A DNA stretch of 64,000 nt from CAVXXB01 sp963765585 (GCA_963765585.1 CAVXXB010000006.1:62001-126000), one strand, 5' to 3'. Counted from the first letter of the stretch, positions 29,027-39,665 are shown. Numbers and translations are program-made. Notes: generated from the sequence alone by a model not told the origin.

Positions 29027-29750
29027 ATCTACAATTAAAAAACAAAAATTCCGTGATCTGCGCTATGTAACACAAGCAGGGGGTGCAATGGCGCCCAGTA
29101 TTCAGAAGATTGTCACTAATTTGTTTCATCCAGCAAAACTATACATCATGTACGGAGCAACAGAGGCATCTGCCCGATTATCTTATCTCCAACCTGATCA
29201 TTTTCAAAAAAAGATAGGATCGATCGGAAAAGCGATTCCAAATGTAGAGATGTATATTGCCGACGAGCATGGTTCCAGGTTGCCGGCTAATACCGAGGGT
29301 GAGATTGTTGCACGCGGACTAAATATCATGCAAGGTTATTGGAATGATTCTAAGGCAACTAAAGAGGTGTTAAAAAATGGAGTATATTTTACAGGCGATA
29401 TAGGTAAAATGGATGATGATGGATTTTTCTATATCATCGGAAGAAAAAAAGACATGATCAAAGTAGGTGGACAAAGAGTTAGTTCAAAAGAAGTAGAAGA
29501 AGTCTTACTTGAGTTACCAGAAATAAATGAAATTGCCGTAATTGGCTATGCAGATGAATATTTGGGGGAAGCAATTCTTGCTTTCGTGGTAACTAACTCG
29601 GAGCATGACTTAGCCAGAAAAAGGATTATGTTACATTGTAAAGAACACCTGCCGCAATACAAAACACCGAAAAAGATAATATTTCTTCCTTCCCTGCCAA
29701 AAAACGAATCCGGAAAAATATTAAAAACAAAGACTGAGCGAACACTATAA
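29010..29750 (+). pseudogene. AMP-dependent acyl-CoA synthetase/ligase, C-terminal part
   Basis: Continues the ligase with RYVTQAGGAMAP, MYGATEASARLSYL, YFTGDIGKMDDDGFFYIIGR, the hinge KKDMIKVGGQRVSSKEVEE, and the catalytic Lys context PKNESGKILK. All core ANL motifs are conserved, so apart from the single frameshift the ~510-residue enzyme looks functional. It would be the only gene of its transcript. Confidence 0.88.
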
Positions 29751-29876
29751 ATAAATCTCTTTATGAATCATTTTTAATGAAACTGATGGTTTAAATATTT
29801 TTGGGTATACAAAGATCCTGGTGGTTGGAACCAAGGGGAGACTGTACACAACTTAAGTTTCATGTCTTACAATATT

Positions 29877-30521
29877 TCATAACCTCCAACTTTCATCCAA
29901 TTTGATCATATCTCCCTGCCAATCCATTTTGTTTTCAAATTTTAACCTATTGATCACCCGGGACAAAGTTTCCGGCACCGTGCCAATTGCCGAGGCCACA
30001 TCTTTTTTGGATAACTTTGGTTTTATAGTTAATTGGTCACCGTACTGTTCTTTTAAAAAATGGTATAACCGTTCTTCAACATCCTGGGTTGAAAGCATTT
30101 GAATTTTGTGGACGAGATACCGTTGCTTTTGTATTAACATACTGATAAAGGCATCGCGAAAATCTGTTTTACCGAGCAAGTTATTAAATTCTTGTTTGGG
30201 AATCACAAGCAATTCACTGGTTCTCAAAGCAACCGCACTTACAGGATATTTCTCTTTTTCAAATAGAATGACTTCTGCAAACGTCTCACCTGCCTTGATG
30301 GTTTTGACGACTGCTTCACGACCTCCGGACTGTATACGATACAGTTTAACATTACCTCGTACACAAAAATAAATAGCAGTACCCGGTTCGCCCTCGATAA
30401 AGATGACTTCTTTTTTATCATACTCTTTTTTGTAACAGATCTCCGATAGAGATTTGAGATTATTGGCATCGAGGTTCCGGAATAAATCAATTTGCCTGAT
30501 GTATGTATCAATAATATTCAT
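29877..30521 (-). CDS. Crp/Fnr family transcription regulator
   Basis: Cyclic-nucleotide-binding-like domain (residues ~10-125, with EGEPGTAIYFCVRGNVKLYR and GETFAEVILFEKEKYPVSAVA) and a C-terminal winged HTH (KLSKKDVASAIGTVPETLSRVINRL). It lacks the N-terminal cysteine cluster of true FNR. The start MNIIDTYIRQ at 30521 is preferred because AAAGGAAAA precedes it; a longer frame upstream is not homologous. It is transcribed away from the dicluster ferredoxin gene at 30856, a possible redox-stress target. Confidence 0.92.
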   Translation of the reverse strand: MNIIDTYIRQIDLFRNLDANNLKSLSEICYKKEYDKKEVIFIEGEPGTAIYFCVRGNVKLYRIQSGGREAVVKTIKAGETFAEVILFEKEKYPVSAVALRTSELLVIPKQEFNNLLGKTDFRDAFISMLIQKQRYLVHKIQMLSTQDVEERLYHFLKEQYGDQLTIKPKLSKKDVASAIGTVPETLSRVINRLKFENKMDWQGDMIKLDESWRL

Positions 30522-30597
30522 GCAATTTTCCTTTTTTGTAAAATATCGTCTTTTCTTGATCCGAGTCAAGGAAATAATTTTGAGTGTGTATTATCTT

Positions 30598-30845
30598 ATA
30601 CAAGATACAAGATACAAGATACAGGATTCTGGATGCGGGATACTCGGCACTGGGCACTCGCTCCTCGTTACTGGATGCTGGATGCTGGATGCTGGGTAAA
30701 AGATGCAAGATACAGGATATTTCACAAATGAAAGTGCATGTGAAAAAGCTAGCCCCGAAGGGGCTAAACAATTCTAGCCGTGAGCGTAGCCCACGGTGGA
30801 TGATACATTTACAACCCATAACCCCGGAGGGGTTAAATTATTGTA
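30598..30845. repeat. Heptad array plus one composite hairpin unit
   Basis: The array runs ACAAGATACAAGATACAAG and on through CTGGATG words to about 30715. The three-hairpin unit follows (AGCCCCGAAGGGGCT at 30751; AACCCCGGAGGGGTT near 30820). It occupies the divergent promoter region between the Crp-family gene and the ferredoxin gene. Confidence 0.85.
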
Positions 30846-30855
30846 GGAGATTATA

Positions 30856-31686
30856 ATGATTCGACAGATTATAGAAATAGATGAAGATAAATGTGACGGT
30901 TGCGAACAGTGTATTCCCGGTTGCCCGGAAGGTGCGATTCAAATGGTCGATGGTAAGGCCAAATTGGTTAATGATGTATATTGCGATGGATTAGGTGCCT
31001 GTCTTGGTAATTGTCCCCAGGGTGCAATTACAGTTATTGAACGTGAAGCGGATGAATATAATGAAGTCGAGGTAATTCAGAATATTATGCAGCAGGGAGA
31101 TGAGGCCGTTCAGACACATCTTGAACATCTGCGTGAACATGGTGAAAATGATTTATTACAGATAGCAAAGGATGTGCTGGAAAAATCAGGCAAACCTAGC
31201 CAGGGTTTGGAAATGGCAGCACCAAAACCAAGCGGATGCCCGGGATCCAGAAATATGACTTTTGAAAAACCGGCGGCAGTTACACAAAACACGGAAGCCG
31301 TTTCATCCGCCCTCACACACTGGCCGATTCAGTTACATCTCATTTCGCCAATGGCACCACAATACGCCGGATCAGATCTGGTTCTGGCTGCAGATTGTGT
31401 TGCGTTTTCTATGGGCGATTTTCATCAAAAATATCTCCAGGGAAAAACACTGGCAATTGCCTGTCCCAAATTGGATAGTTCACAAAATATCTACCTGGAA
31501 AAACTAAAACATATGATTAATGATGCCAAAATTAACACCTTAACAGTTCTAATTATGCAAGTGCCGTGTTGTTCCGGTTTGTTACAAATGGCGCAGCAAG
31601 CACTGGCTCAGGCATCTCGCAAAGTACCTCTAAAAGCTATTGTTGTCGGTATCCAGGGGGATATTCTTCAGGAAGATTGGGTATAA
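30856..31686 (+). CDS. 4Fe-4S dicluster ferredoxin-domain protein
   Basis: N-terminal two-cluster ferredoxin domain (CDGCEQCIPGCPEGAI and CDGLGACLGNCPQGAI). A ~200-residue C-terminal domain follows with a conserved SGCPGSRNM motif, LIMQVPCCSGL and a VGIQGDILQEDW end. Proteins of this plan are common in anaerobes and are often near Crp/Fnr regulators or hybrid-cluster protein genes; the function is unproven. AGGAG lies 6 bp before the ATG. Confidence 0.85.
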   Translation: MIRQIIEIDEDKCDGCEQCIPGCPEGAIQMVDGKAKLVNDVYCDGLGACLGNCPQGAITVIEREADEYNEVEVIQNIMQQGDEAVQTHLEHLREHGENDLLQIAKDVLEKSGKPSQGLEMAAPKPSGCPGSRNMTFEKPAAVTQNTEAVSSALTHWPIQLHLISPMAPQYAGSDLVLAADCVAFSMGDFHQKYLQGKTLAIACPKLDSSQNIYLEKLKHMINDAKINTLTVLIMQVPCCSGLLQMAQQALAQASRKVPLKAIVVGIQGDILQEDWV

Positions 31687-31824
31687 TTTAAAATAGTGAC
31701 ATTTCGCACAACTCAGTTTTTATAATTTGATTTTTTTCTTTCCTTACGTATATTATTTTCATGACGTCAGGCTTATTTGTACCATAAATCACATATATTA
31801 TTTACCATTAACTTTGGAGCAGAA

Positions 31825-32433
31825 ATGTATCGAAAATTATTGATCATTTGGCTTTTAGTAGTGGTATTGATGCCCTCCCTGGTTCATTCCGCAAACCGAC
31901 TCTATATCAGAGATCCCCAAAGTTGGCGTTATGGAACCGGAACCATCGAAGATGCCACCATATCTGTCAAACCAAAGGGCATTTATATGGAGGTCGGCCT
32001 TTATTTGACCATCTCAGCAAAAGGACTAAATTTTTACGGTCAGGAACAGCTGGAGGTAGAACTGGATTTTACCCTGCCGGAAGGGGCTATTATCAAAGAT
32101 TCATGGCTATGGGTTGGAGATGATATTATCCGTGGTGAACTCATGGACAAATGGACCGCTTCTTCAATTTATGAAGACATTGTCAATCGCAGAAGAGATC
32201 CATCCATTTTATTTAAACAATCAGGCACACAATATGAATTGCGTATTTATCCCCTCTCACCAACAGAGCCCAGAAAAGTAAAAATAACCTACCTTGTGCC
32301 AGCTCAATGGACTGCGAGTGACGTAATCATACCCTTACCAAATCATATTTTAAATCTCTCTTATTATAATCTAAATACTTTTCATGTAATCACATGGCCA
32401 GACGAGACCTGGCAAAATCCCAGGACTGGTTGA
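31825..32433 (+). pseudogene. VIT-domain exported protein, N-terminal part
   Basis: Signal peptide (KLLIIWLLVVVLMPSLVHSA) and a VIT (vault/inter-alpha-trypsin) domain: YLTISAKGLNFYGQEQLEVE, WVGDDIIRGELMDKWTASSIYEDIVNRRRDPSIL. The ATG at 31825 has GGAG 7 bp upstream. The frame ends at 32433. One extra base in ATCCCAGGAC near 32421 explains this, because the next frame reads PGLVELPEKSFELRKDPEAG into the second part. Confidence 0.85.
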
Positions 32434-32455
32434 ACTTCCAGAAAAATCCTTTGAA

Positions 32456-33961
32456 TTGCGGAAGGATCCCGAAGCCGGTGATTTTTTAGTTGCAGATCTA
32501 CCTCAGAGTAATAGTCTTAATTTCTCTGTCGATGCACCTTTTAAACATGGTATATACATCAGCATGTTTGAGGACAAGGGAGATCCATACTATCAAATGG
32601 CCATGATGCCATCGGCTGCACTGAATATTACTTCATCAAAAAAGGCCGCAATTCTTGTTGACATCGATGGAAATAATACCGGTCTGGAATCCGCAGAATT
32701 AATTCAATTGATTAAATCCATGCTGCTGTCTTACTTTGATGAGGGTGACTATTTTAATCTGCTTTTTTCCAAGTTATCCATTTACCAGGTAAGCAATAAT
32801 TGGATCAGTGCCCATCCGGACACGATTAATCAAATATTTAATTCTATTACAGAGGATGCTATATCTGGTTATAGCAATCTACCGGCACTTTTGTCTGATG
32901 GTATTGATTTTGTGAAGGACAATGGCAATGACGGTTCTCTGATCCTGTTATCCTCGTCAGATCAGTTGGGTAGCAATGAAGCCGCCAATCAAATGATTGA
33001 CGATATCATGGATCTAATGGATCCGACACTCCAGATTCATATTGGAGATCTGCAGGATAGAAATTATTCATACTATTGGATTGGCGGGCTTTCATACAGG
33101 GGAAATGAATATTTCTATAAAAATCTAACGAGATTAACCGGCGGCAATTTGTACAGAAGACTCAACATTTCAAGTGATTCACAGGTTTTAACGAACGTAT
33201 TCCAGGGACTGGGAGAATTTTTACCTGTCTTCGAAATATATACCAAACTTCAGGATGGCGTTTGTTATGGCAGATATAACTTCAGTGACATGAGTGGATC
33301 AACGTATCTTCATCAACCGGTGTTACAAGTAGGGAAATTTGAGGGAACGCCACCGTTTATCATCGAAGCATCCGGTATTTATAAAGATGATATCTTTACA
33401 CAAAATTTTGAAGTTGATGAAAGCGGTATCTTTACTGGAGATAGTACTACACGTGAGATTTGGGCAGGTAAATTTGTACAAACCCTTGAGCATCAATCTC
33501 AAACAAATGATATCGTGGGTGAAATAATTGAGAGGAGTCTTGAGGAGGGAATTCTTTCCCTCTATACCGCATTTTTATGTCTCGAACCATCCATGGGCGG
33601 AGAGGTATGTTATGATTGTTTTGATGAATCAGACATGGTATCGGTTGAAGATGAGTTGAACCAAACCGAGAGTGACAGCACATTTATAAACGTATTTCCC
33701 AATCCTTTTAATATAGAAACAAAAATTCAGATTAACTTAGGGAAATTAAAGAATGCGCAATCCATCGATCTGAAAATATACAATATCTTAGGTGCTCTGG
33801 TTCGTGATTTCAATTTGTCCGGGCAGAGTATAAAAAATAATTTTGAAATTATTTGGGATGGAAAAAATAATTCAGGCACGTCGGTTGCCAGTGGAACATA
33901 CCTGCTTGTGTTATCTACACCCGATTATAAAAAGTCTCATAAATTGCTGTTGATGAAATAA
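32456..33961 (+). pseudogene. VIT/vWA-like protein, C-terminal part with sorting domain
   Basis: A von Willebrand A-like region (AAILVDIDGNN, then QLIKSMLLSYFDEGDYFNL) stands in the usual place after a VIT domain. It is followed by a ~200-residue linker and a C-terminal type IX-style sorting/FlgD-like domain (NVFPNPFNIETKIQI, LKIYNILGALVRDFNLSG, SGTYLLVLSTPDYKKSHKLLLMK). The joined protein (about 710 residues) would be exported and anchored or secreted. Confidence 0.85.
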
Positions 33962-34186
33962 CAAATTTAAAAGCGCTTTCTGCTTTCGGCTATCCGCAAT
34001 CAGCGACTTTTTGTTTATAAGTATTTATCGAAAAATCAGGGCGGAAAGCCGATAGCAGATGGCAGGAAAACAGGATACGGGATACAGGACACAAGAGGCT
34101 GGATGCTGGATAAGAATTTATGTGGTTTTCAATTCAACAATTTCCAACTATCCTGTTATCCTGTCTAAAAAAATATCTGCGCCAAA
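33962..34186. repeat. Intergenic heptad words after the VIT gene
   Basis: No gene is seen. Words of the GGATACR type (ACAGGATACGGGATACAGG, CTGGATGCTGGATA) occupy about 34070-34110. Confidence 0.6.
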
Positions 34187-34937
34187 CTATAATTCTCGAA
34201 CCCAGATGTTGCGGTAGCTGACCGGGTTATCATGATCCTGCAGAGAAATTGGCTCTTTCATTTTGTGTGAGTTCATATTTGGGTTCCCCGCGATACACGG
34301 TTGATCCTTTTATTTCAACGTGATTCTGTATCAATACACCATTATGGACTACTGTGATGTATGCAGGAAATTCCAGCAATCCATCTTCAGTAAATCTGGG
34401 CGCATTGTAGAATATGTCATAGGTCTGCCATTCTCCCGGTGGGAGCGATGCATTGACCATGGGAATATGTTGTTTGTAAATACTTCCCGCCTGACCATTC
34501 GAATATGTCCGGTTCTGGTATGAATCAAGTACTTGTACTTCATATCTGTTTTGCAGAAAAATGCCACTATTACCTCTACCCTGACCTTCCCCTTTTACGA
34601 TTTTTGGCGTTCTGAATTCAACATGCAACTGACAATCGCCAAAGCCTCTCTTTGTAAGAATGATTCCAGTTTCGGGTTGAACCACCATTGCGCCATCTTC
34701 AAGCTTCCATTTCACCGGACCGCCATCCTTGTTTGTCCACTGATCAAACGAGGTACCATCAAACAGAACTATGGCATCTGAAGGCGGCTCGCCATTCGTA
34801 CCGGGTGTAACCACTGCGGGTTCCGGCTCCCATACCTCTGTTAATTTTGGATCGATTTCATCCTGACCAACACATTGCAGTGAGAACATCATGCTGATAA
34901 TCAATAAACCTGCCCACAAACTGTTACGTAATTTCAA
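34187..34937 (-). pseudogene. DUF1080 (3-keto-disaccharide hydrolase-like) lipoprotein, frameshifted near the end
   Basis: Lipoprotein signal with Cys after SLQ. The concanavalin-like DUF1080 fold follows: LFDGTSFDQWTNKDGG, GNSGIFLQNRYEVQVLDSY and a WQTYDIFYNAPRF segment. Read directly, it ends at 34230. An extra A in ACAAAATGAAA near 34260 hides the family C-terminus PISLQDHDNPVSYRNIWVR, which ends at 34187. It groups with the sulfatase and GH127-like genes as a glycan-degrading envelope cluster. Confidence 0.88.
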
Positions 34938-35002
34938 GTCGACCTCCCAAAAATATCTTTATTTGAAAAATTTAGTAATATAAATATTTGACATATGTAA
35001 TT

Positions 35003-35085
35003 AGGAACTGGGAATTGGGAACTGGTGATTAATCATCTAATATCCAATTACCAATTCCGAATTCCTAATTTCTAATCTACCAAAT
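35003..35085. repeat. Inverted heptad arrays at the sulfatase 3' end
   Basis: AACTGGGAATTGGGAACTGG faces CCAATTACCAATTCCGAATT across about 20 bases, then TCTAATC words. The sulfatase stop codon (TAG within GATTAGAAATT) lies inside the array. Confidence 0.75.
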
Positions 35086-36151
35086 CTACCGTGAACCTTT
35101 TTTTTGAACCCAATACCGGCGCACTGCGGTCTGCAATCACATATTGATCCAGCACAATTTGCAGTTTTTTAACTACGTCCTGCCGCTCATTCCACAGATT
35201 ATTTTCTTCATGTGGATCATTTGACAGATCGAATACCATTCCCGGTTTGTTTGTTATGATCACATCTTCATTGGTATATTTTTGATCCCCATATACAACT
35301 TTCCAATTTTTATAACGCAGTGCTAATAATCCATCCTCAGCATGATGCACCGTTGCCTCGCGCAGTGGTGTTTCATATTCTTCGCCAAAAAATACTTTTG
35401 AGATATCATAACTATCGCTGGCTTCAAAATAGGTCAGTTTTTGTCGGGTGATCGAGGCCAGGGTTGCCATAATATCCGTATGACAAATCACTTCATCCGA
35501 TAATTGTCCCGGTTTAATACGATCCGGCCAGACAGCAATAAACGGAACCCGATGCCCTCCTTCATACATTTGTCCTTTATGACCATGATAGGTAGAAGAT
35601 ACTGATGCCGCATGAACGTGCGATTCATCCTTAGCCGCGCCATTATCACTGGTAATAATGATCAAAGTGTTATCAAAAATGTCTCTCTCTTTAAGGACCG
35701 TTACCAATTCACCTATCATCCAGTCAAAAAGCCAGATGAGATCGCCATGCGGTCCCCGCTTGCTCTTATTTTTTGCTAATTCTGGTATATGATATGGTGC
35801 TCGTGGTGCATATGGTGTGAAATAAAGAAAAAATGGTTTTTCCGGATTTTTCTCGCGGTGAAAATTGATAAATTCACACGCTTCCCGTGTAAATTTTATG
35901 TCCACTTCTTGTTCGACCCATTCCGGTGAGACCCATGAAGTTTCGGCCCGAACATCTTCATAGGCATGTTTTGACAATGCTTCCGGCAGATTATAGATAT
36001 GTTTATCCGCAACAAAGAAAAATGGTGCATCGGAAAGACTCGCACCAGAAGTATAAAAGGCATGATCAAATCCAAATTCATTCACGCCATAGGTAACCGG
36101 CATGGAGATATTTAATGAATCTTGTCTGGCACCTTTGAGGCTCCAGCCCAC
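35072..36151 (-). pseudogene. Arylsulfatase-type sulfatase, C-terminal part
   Basis: Alkaline-phosphatase-fold sulfatase. It shows FLYFTPYAPRAPYHIPE, IFDNTLIIITSDNGAAKDE with the metal-binding Asp-Asn, and GHKGQMYEGGHRVPFIAVWP. The frame joins the N-terminal part after one extra T in GCATGGTTAT near 36190 is removed, giving AGYITYLAGKWNLG, the canonical motif. The C-terminus ends in an intergenic array. Confidence 0.88.
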
Positions 36152-36164
36152 ACCCAGATTCCAT

Positions 36165-36590
36165 TTACCAGCGAGGTAAGTTATATAACCATGCTCGGCG
36201 CATCATCATGGGTAAATTTGTAAGAAACGGATCGATCAATGGACGGCCATATCCCTCGTGGCTCGATTTGAGCATGTCCAGACGATAGCCATAACGTCCG
36301 GTAATCAGGGCATAACGGGATGGCAGATCAAATGATGATGACGCATGGGCATCTGTGAATCTTAGACCTGATTCCGCCAGATTATCAATATTTGGTGTGT
36401 GAATTCCGGCATTGGGGTTGTAACAGGAAATATCATCATAGCCAAGATCATCCGCTACAATGAGAATAACATTGGGATCTTTATATTTTTGTTGAGAAGT
36501 GGAACAACTTGACAAGATTAATGAGAAAATAATGAGGGCTAAATAAAATAATGTCCTAATAGCCTGATGATCTGAGTATTTGGTTTTCAT
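36165..36590 (-). pseudogene. Arylsulfatase-type sulfatase lipoprotein, N-terminal part
   Basis: Lipoprotein signal (LSSC), then NVILIVADDLGYDDISCYNP with the metal-binding Asp pair. The sulfatase signature reads SSSFDLPSRYALITGRY. The Cys or Ser that should become formylglycine is Asp here (D-L-P-S-R). A compensated insertion/deletion pair would instead give VCLPSR. As read, the enzyme could not form formylglycine. Confidence 0.85.
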
Positions 36591-36675
36591 TTTTGTGCGA
36601 TTTCGAAATATGGACTACTCAATAATACGAATTGTAAAACAAAATTAAAAGTAGAAGTTATGGTAGGATTCCATT

Positions 36676-37212
36676 AACCGCAGTGGACGCAAAGGAAATG
36701 AAAATTCGCAAAGAAATTGGTATGATATTTGTAATATAATTATTCAACAGGTTAGAAAAAAATGGAACTAATTTTATTATGAAAAAGATACTAAATCTTA
36801 GTGAGAATCAGATATCACATTTAGTCATAAACAAGGCATTAAAAGTTCACAGAACTTTAGGTCCGGGACTATTGGAATCTGCATATTCTAAATGCCTTAC
36901 CATCGAACTTAATAAAGAAAATTTAATCATAGAAAGGGAAAAATATATTTCATTAGAATATGAAGGAATACCTGTAGACAAAGCTTATAAAGTTGATCTA
37001 ATGATAAATAATAAAGTTATAATTGAAATTAAAGCTGTCACCTCACTCACAAATGTGCATTTATCTCAAATTTTAACATACCTTAGATTAACTAATTGTA
37101 AATTAGGATTACTCATAAATTTTAATGTCAATTTATTAAAAAATGGTATTCGCAGAGTCGTCAATAATTTATAACTTTGCGTACCTTGCCCATCGTAGCG
37201 ATCTTTGCGGTT
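36676..37212. mobile_element. GxxExxY cassette bounded by inverted CGCAAAG arrays
   Basis: The left arm (36676-36713) has AACCGCAGTGGACGCAAAG and CGCAAAG. The right arm (37174-37212) has CTTTGCG, a spacer, and CTTTGCGGTT, so AACCGCA...CGCAAAG faces itself. The unit sits between two minus-strand glycan genes, with its gene on the opposite strand. It touches the GH127-like stop codon (37214), as expected of an insertion. Confidence 0.6.
36779..37174 (+). CDS. GxxExxY protein, PD-(D/E)XK nuclease-like
   Basis: An intact 131-residue member of the GxxExxY family: VHRTLGPGLLESAY carries the signature. YKVDLMINNKVIIEIKAV fits a D-x(n)-ExK active site of PD-(D/E)XK nucleases, and the end GLLINFNVNLLKNGIRRVV is conserved. 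It is in a cassette of inverted octad arrays. A decayed relative lies at 26471. The function is unknown; a nuclease role is inference from the motif. Confidence 0.85.
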   Translation: MKKILNLSENQISHLVINKALKVHRTLGPGLLESAYSKCLTIELNKENLIIEREKYISLEYEGIPVDKAYKVDLMINNKVIIEIKAVTSLTNVHLSQILTYLRLTNCKLGLLINFNVNLLKNGIRRVVNNL

Positions 37213-37213
37213 C

Positions 37214-38653
37214 TTATTCTACCATCCATTCATATACACCGAGAATTTGCTCATTTTTGGCGGTGGCCTCCAGGCGGATGGCATTGGTGCGGACGGTTTC
37301 GAACTCAACCAGGTTAAATTCCCCTGGTCTGGTGCCATACTCCTGCTCGGTAAAGACCCGAACCCATTTATCATTTGATTTATAAACCACTTTCCAGGAA
37401 TCGGGTATTTGGCATTTCTGATCCGAGACCCAGGAGACTGCAACCGCTGACAGCTCTTCCCGGTTTGGAAAATTGTATTCAACCCAGTAAATGCCAGATG
37501 TATCCGCAGACCAGGTAAAATAATCAGGTTTTACATTATTTGGCTTGGATAGTGATAACTGATCATTCAAAGCATTGGGATTTTCTCCTGCAGAGTATTT
37601 TATCATCGCATTCATTGAAATTGGTGGAGAATTAACAGGCTCTGCAGCCGATGCCTCATCGGCCAGCCAGACACTCATGGCACCCTTACCCCTGTGTGCC
37701 CAGGCATAATACGGGACCAATTTTATTTCCTGAACCGATTCAATTAAGTTCTGATTATCCGGATCATAATCCAGGGCTTTGACCTGACCCGAGATCATCT
37801 GAATTCCGTTTAGCAGCTCGGGATGAAATTCAGAATGAAAGCTGGTCGTATCATTTAAAACCAGATTCGTTATCTTTCCCTGATTATTATCAACTGACTC
37901 GGCACAAAAAACAATCGGACCTCTTTGCAGTGCTATTTTATTGATATTTGTTTCCACTTCTTCATTGGTTACAATTTTTCTCACCGGCATTGGTAATTTC
38001 AGATTAATGATATCATCCTTTTTCCATTTTCTCCGGAACGCTGCGTATCCATTAACCAAGGTATAGTCTACATTTTCCCCATTAATCGTGATTAAAATTC
38101 TGCGTGACTCTTTTTTTAAGTATTTATACAGATCTCCGGGAACCGGTTCGTTTTGCGCCCATCCTGGTATGCGAATATTTAATGTGAAAAAACAGGGCGT
38201 ATCGGGATTCAGGGAAATATTGATATCTCCTTCCCATGGATATTTGGTTTTTTGCGATATGCCAATTCTGGTGTTATCTACAATCAGTTCTGCGTCATTG
38301 TCTACAAATAAATTAATATAAGCCGCCGCCGGTGCAGTAGCATATATATAACCCGGCAATGAAGCCATGAATCGCGTAATATTCCCAGGGCAACAGGCAC
38401 AGCGAAACCAAGAACTTCTCTGGTCATGTCCTTTGGATTGCAGCACATTTGGATAAAAAAATTGTGTGCCGTCAAGTGAAATTCCGGATAATAATGCATT
38501 ATACATGGTTCGTTCCATCACATCAATATATTTTGCATCACCATTTAGCTGAAACATGCGATGATTCCAGAATACATTGGCCACCGAAGCACAGGTCTCA
38601 TCATATGCACTGAGATTTGGCAGATCGTACTCCGGACCAAATGCTCTCACCAT
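37214..38653 (-). pseudogene. GH127/DUF1680 beta-L-arabinofuranosidase-like, C-terminal part
   Basis: Contains LPNLSAYDETCASVANVFWNHRM, the RCACCPGNITRFMASLPGYIYA metal/nucleophile cysteine cluster of GH127, a beta-sandwich (FTLNIRIPGWAQ) and an extra C-terminal discoidin-like domain (DSWKVVYKSNDKWVRV, FNLVEFETVRTNAIRLE). Two extra bases near 38645-38656 separate it from the N-terminal part; without them the join reads GSVSYGEAFGPEYDLPN, exactly as in the family. Confidence 0.88.
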
Positions 38654-39624
38654 AAGCTTACCGAACCGAGACCGCCGGTGATATGCATTTTTTTATCGAC
38701 CACGTTTTCCCAGAGCAGATCAAGTGGACTTTGATAAGTATCATCGGATGTGAGAATAGTAATATCCGCCATGGCCGAATACATGTAAGCGGCACGCACC
38801 GCATGGCCTACGGCTTCAGTCTGTTCACTCACCGGTTTATGATCCTGCCAGTATGATCCATTTTGCCACATATCCATACTGGAAGGATCATATTTTTTAT
38901 GCCCTCTCTGCTTTAGAAAAAAATCGGCCAGATCCAGATACATAGATTCACCAGTTACCTTGTATAGTTTGACCAGGCCCAATTCTATTTCCTGGTGTCC
39001 GGGAGGCTCCTCTATCTTTCCCGGTCCAAATTCATTTACAATCAGATCAGCATTCTTTATGGCAACGTCCAGTAACTTTCGCTTACCGGTGGCCTGAAAA
39101 TATGCGACCGCCGCTTCATAAAGATGCCCGGCACAGTATAGTTCGTGTCCCGAACTGACATCCGACCATCTTTCTGCTGTACCGGACCAGCTACTCGGTG
39201 GTTTGTTGGGATCTATGGTACGCCAGGTCATAAGATATCCATCATCTTCCTGAGCCGCAGCAATAATATCAATCAGGCTGTCCACATAGGATTCCAGTAC
39301 CGGGTCAGGATAAGTTTGAAAAGAATACGCGGTACCCTCAATAATTTTATAGACATCACTGTCATTGAAAGGATAAACACCCTGATATTCACCTGTTTTT
39401 AAACCTGCTGCAATTTCAAAGTTTTGTATGCGGCCGGTATTTTCACACATCTTAAATGAATGCGGAATGGTTACCTGCTGGTTTGTTTTGATGCGTGGAC
39501 CCCAGAAATTGTCGGTGATTTTTACTTTGGTAAATGAGACCGGGGTAATCCTCTGTTCTGTGTTGTTAAGGGAACAGGAGGCAAATATTACCAGTAGTAG
39601 CAAAATGTAATAGGGATGATTCAT
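38647..39624 (-). pseudogene. GH127/DUF1680 lipoprotein, N-terminal part
   Basis: The start at 39624 (MNHPYYILLLLVIFASC) gives a lipobox (FASC) and has AGGAT upstream; the frame further up is not conserved. The alpha/alpha toroid begins with ITDNFWGPRIKTNQQVTIPHSFKMCENTGRI and contains DDGYLMTW, DVSSGHELYCAGHLYEAAVAY and ITGGLGS. It is the first gene of the minus-strand glycan cluster. An intact protein would have about 800 residues. Confidence 0.88.
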
Positions 39625-39665
39625 TTTTTTATCCTGGATTTGTTTGTTAGGGTTCATATTGCTTT

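Noticed and set aside
30454..30856. Overlapping frames of 80-100 codons upstream of the ferredoxin gene
   Set aside because: They run through the heptad array and hairpin unit on both strands; repeat translation only.
36779..37174. GxxExxY gene as part of the glycan operon
   Set aside because: It is on the opposite strand, enclosed by its own arrays, and unrelated in function to its neighbours.
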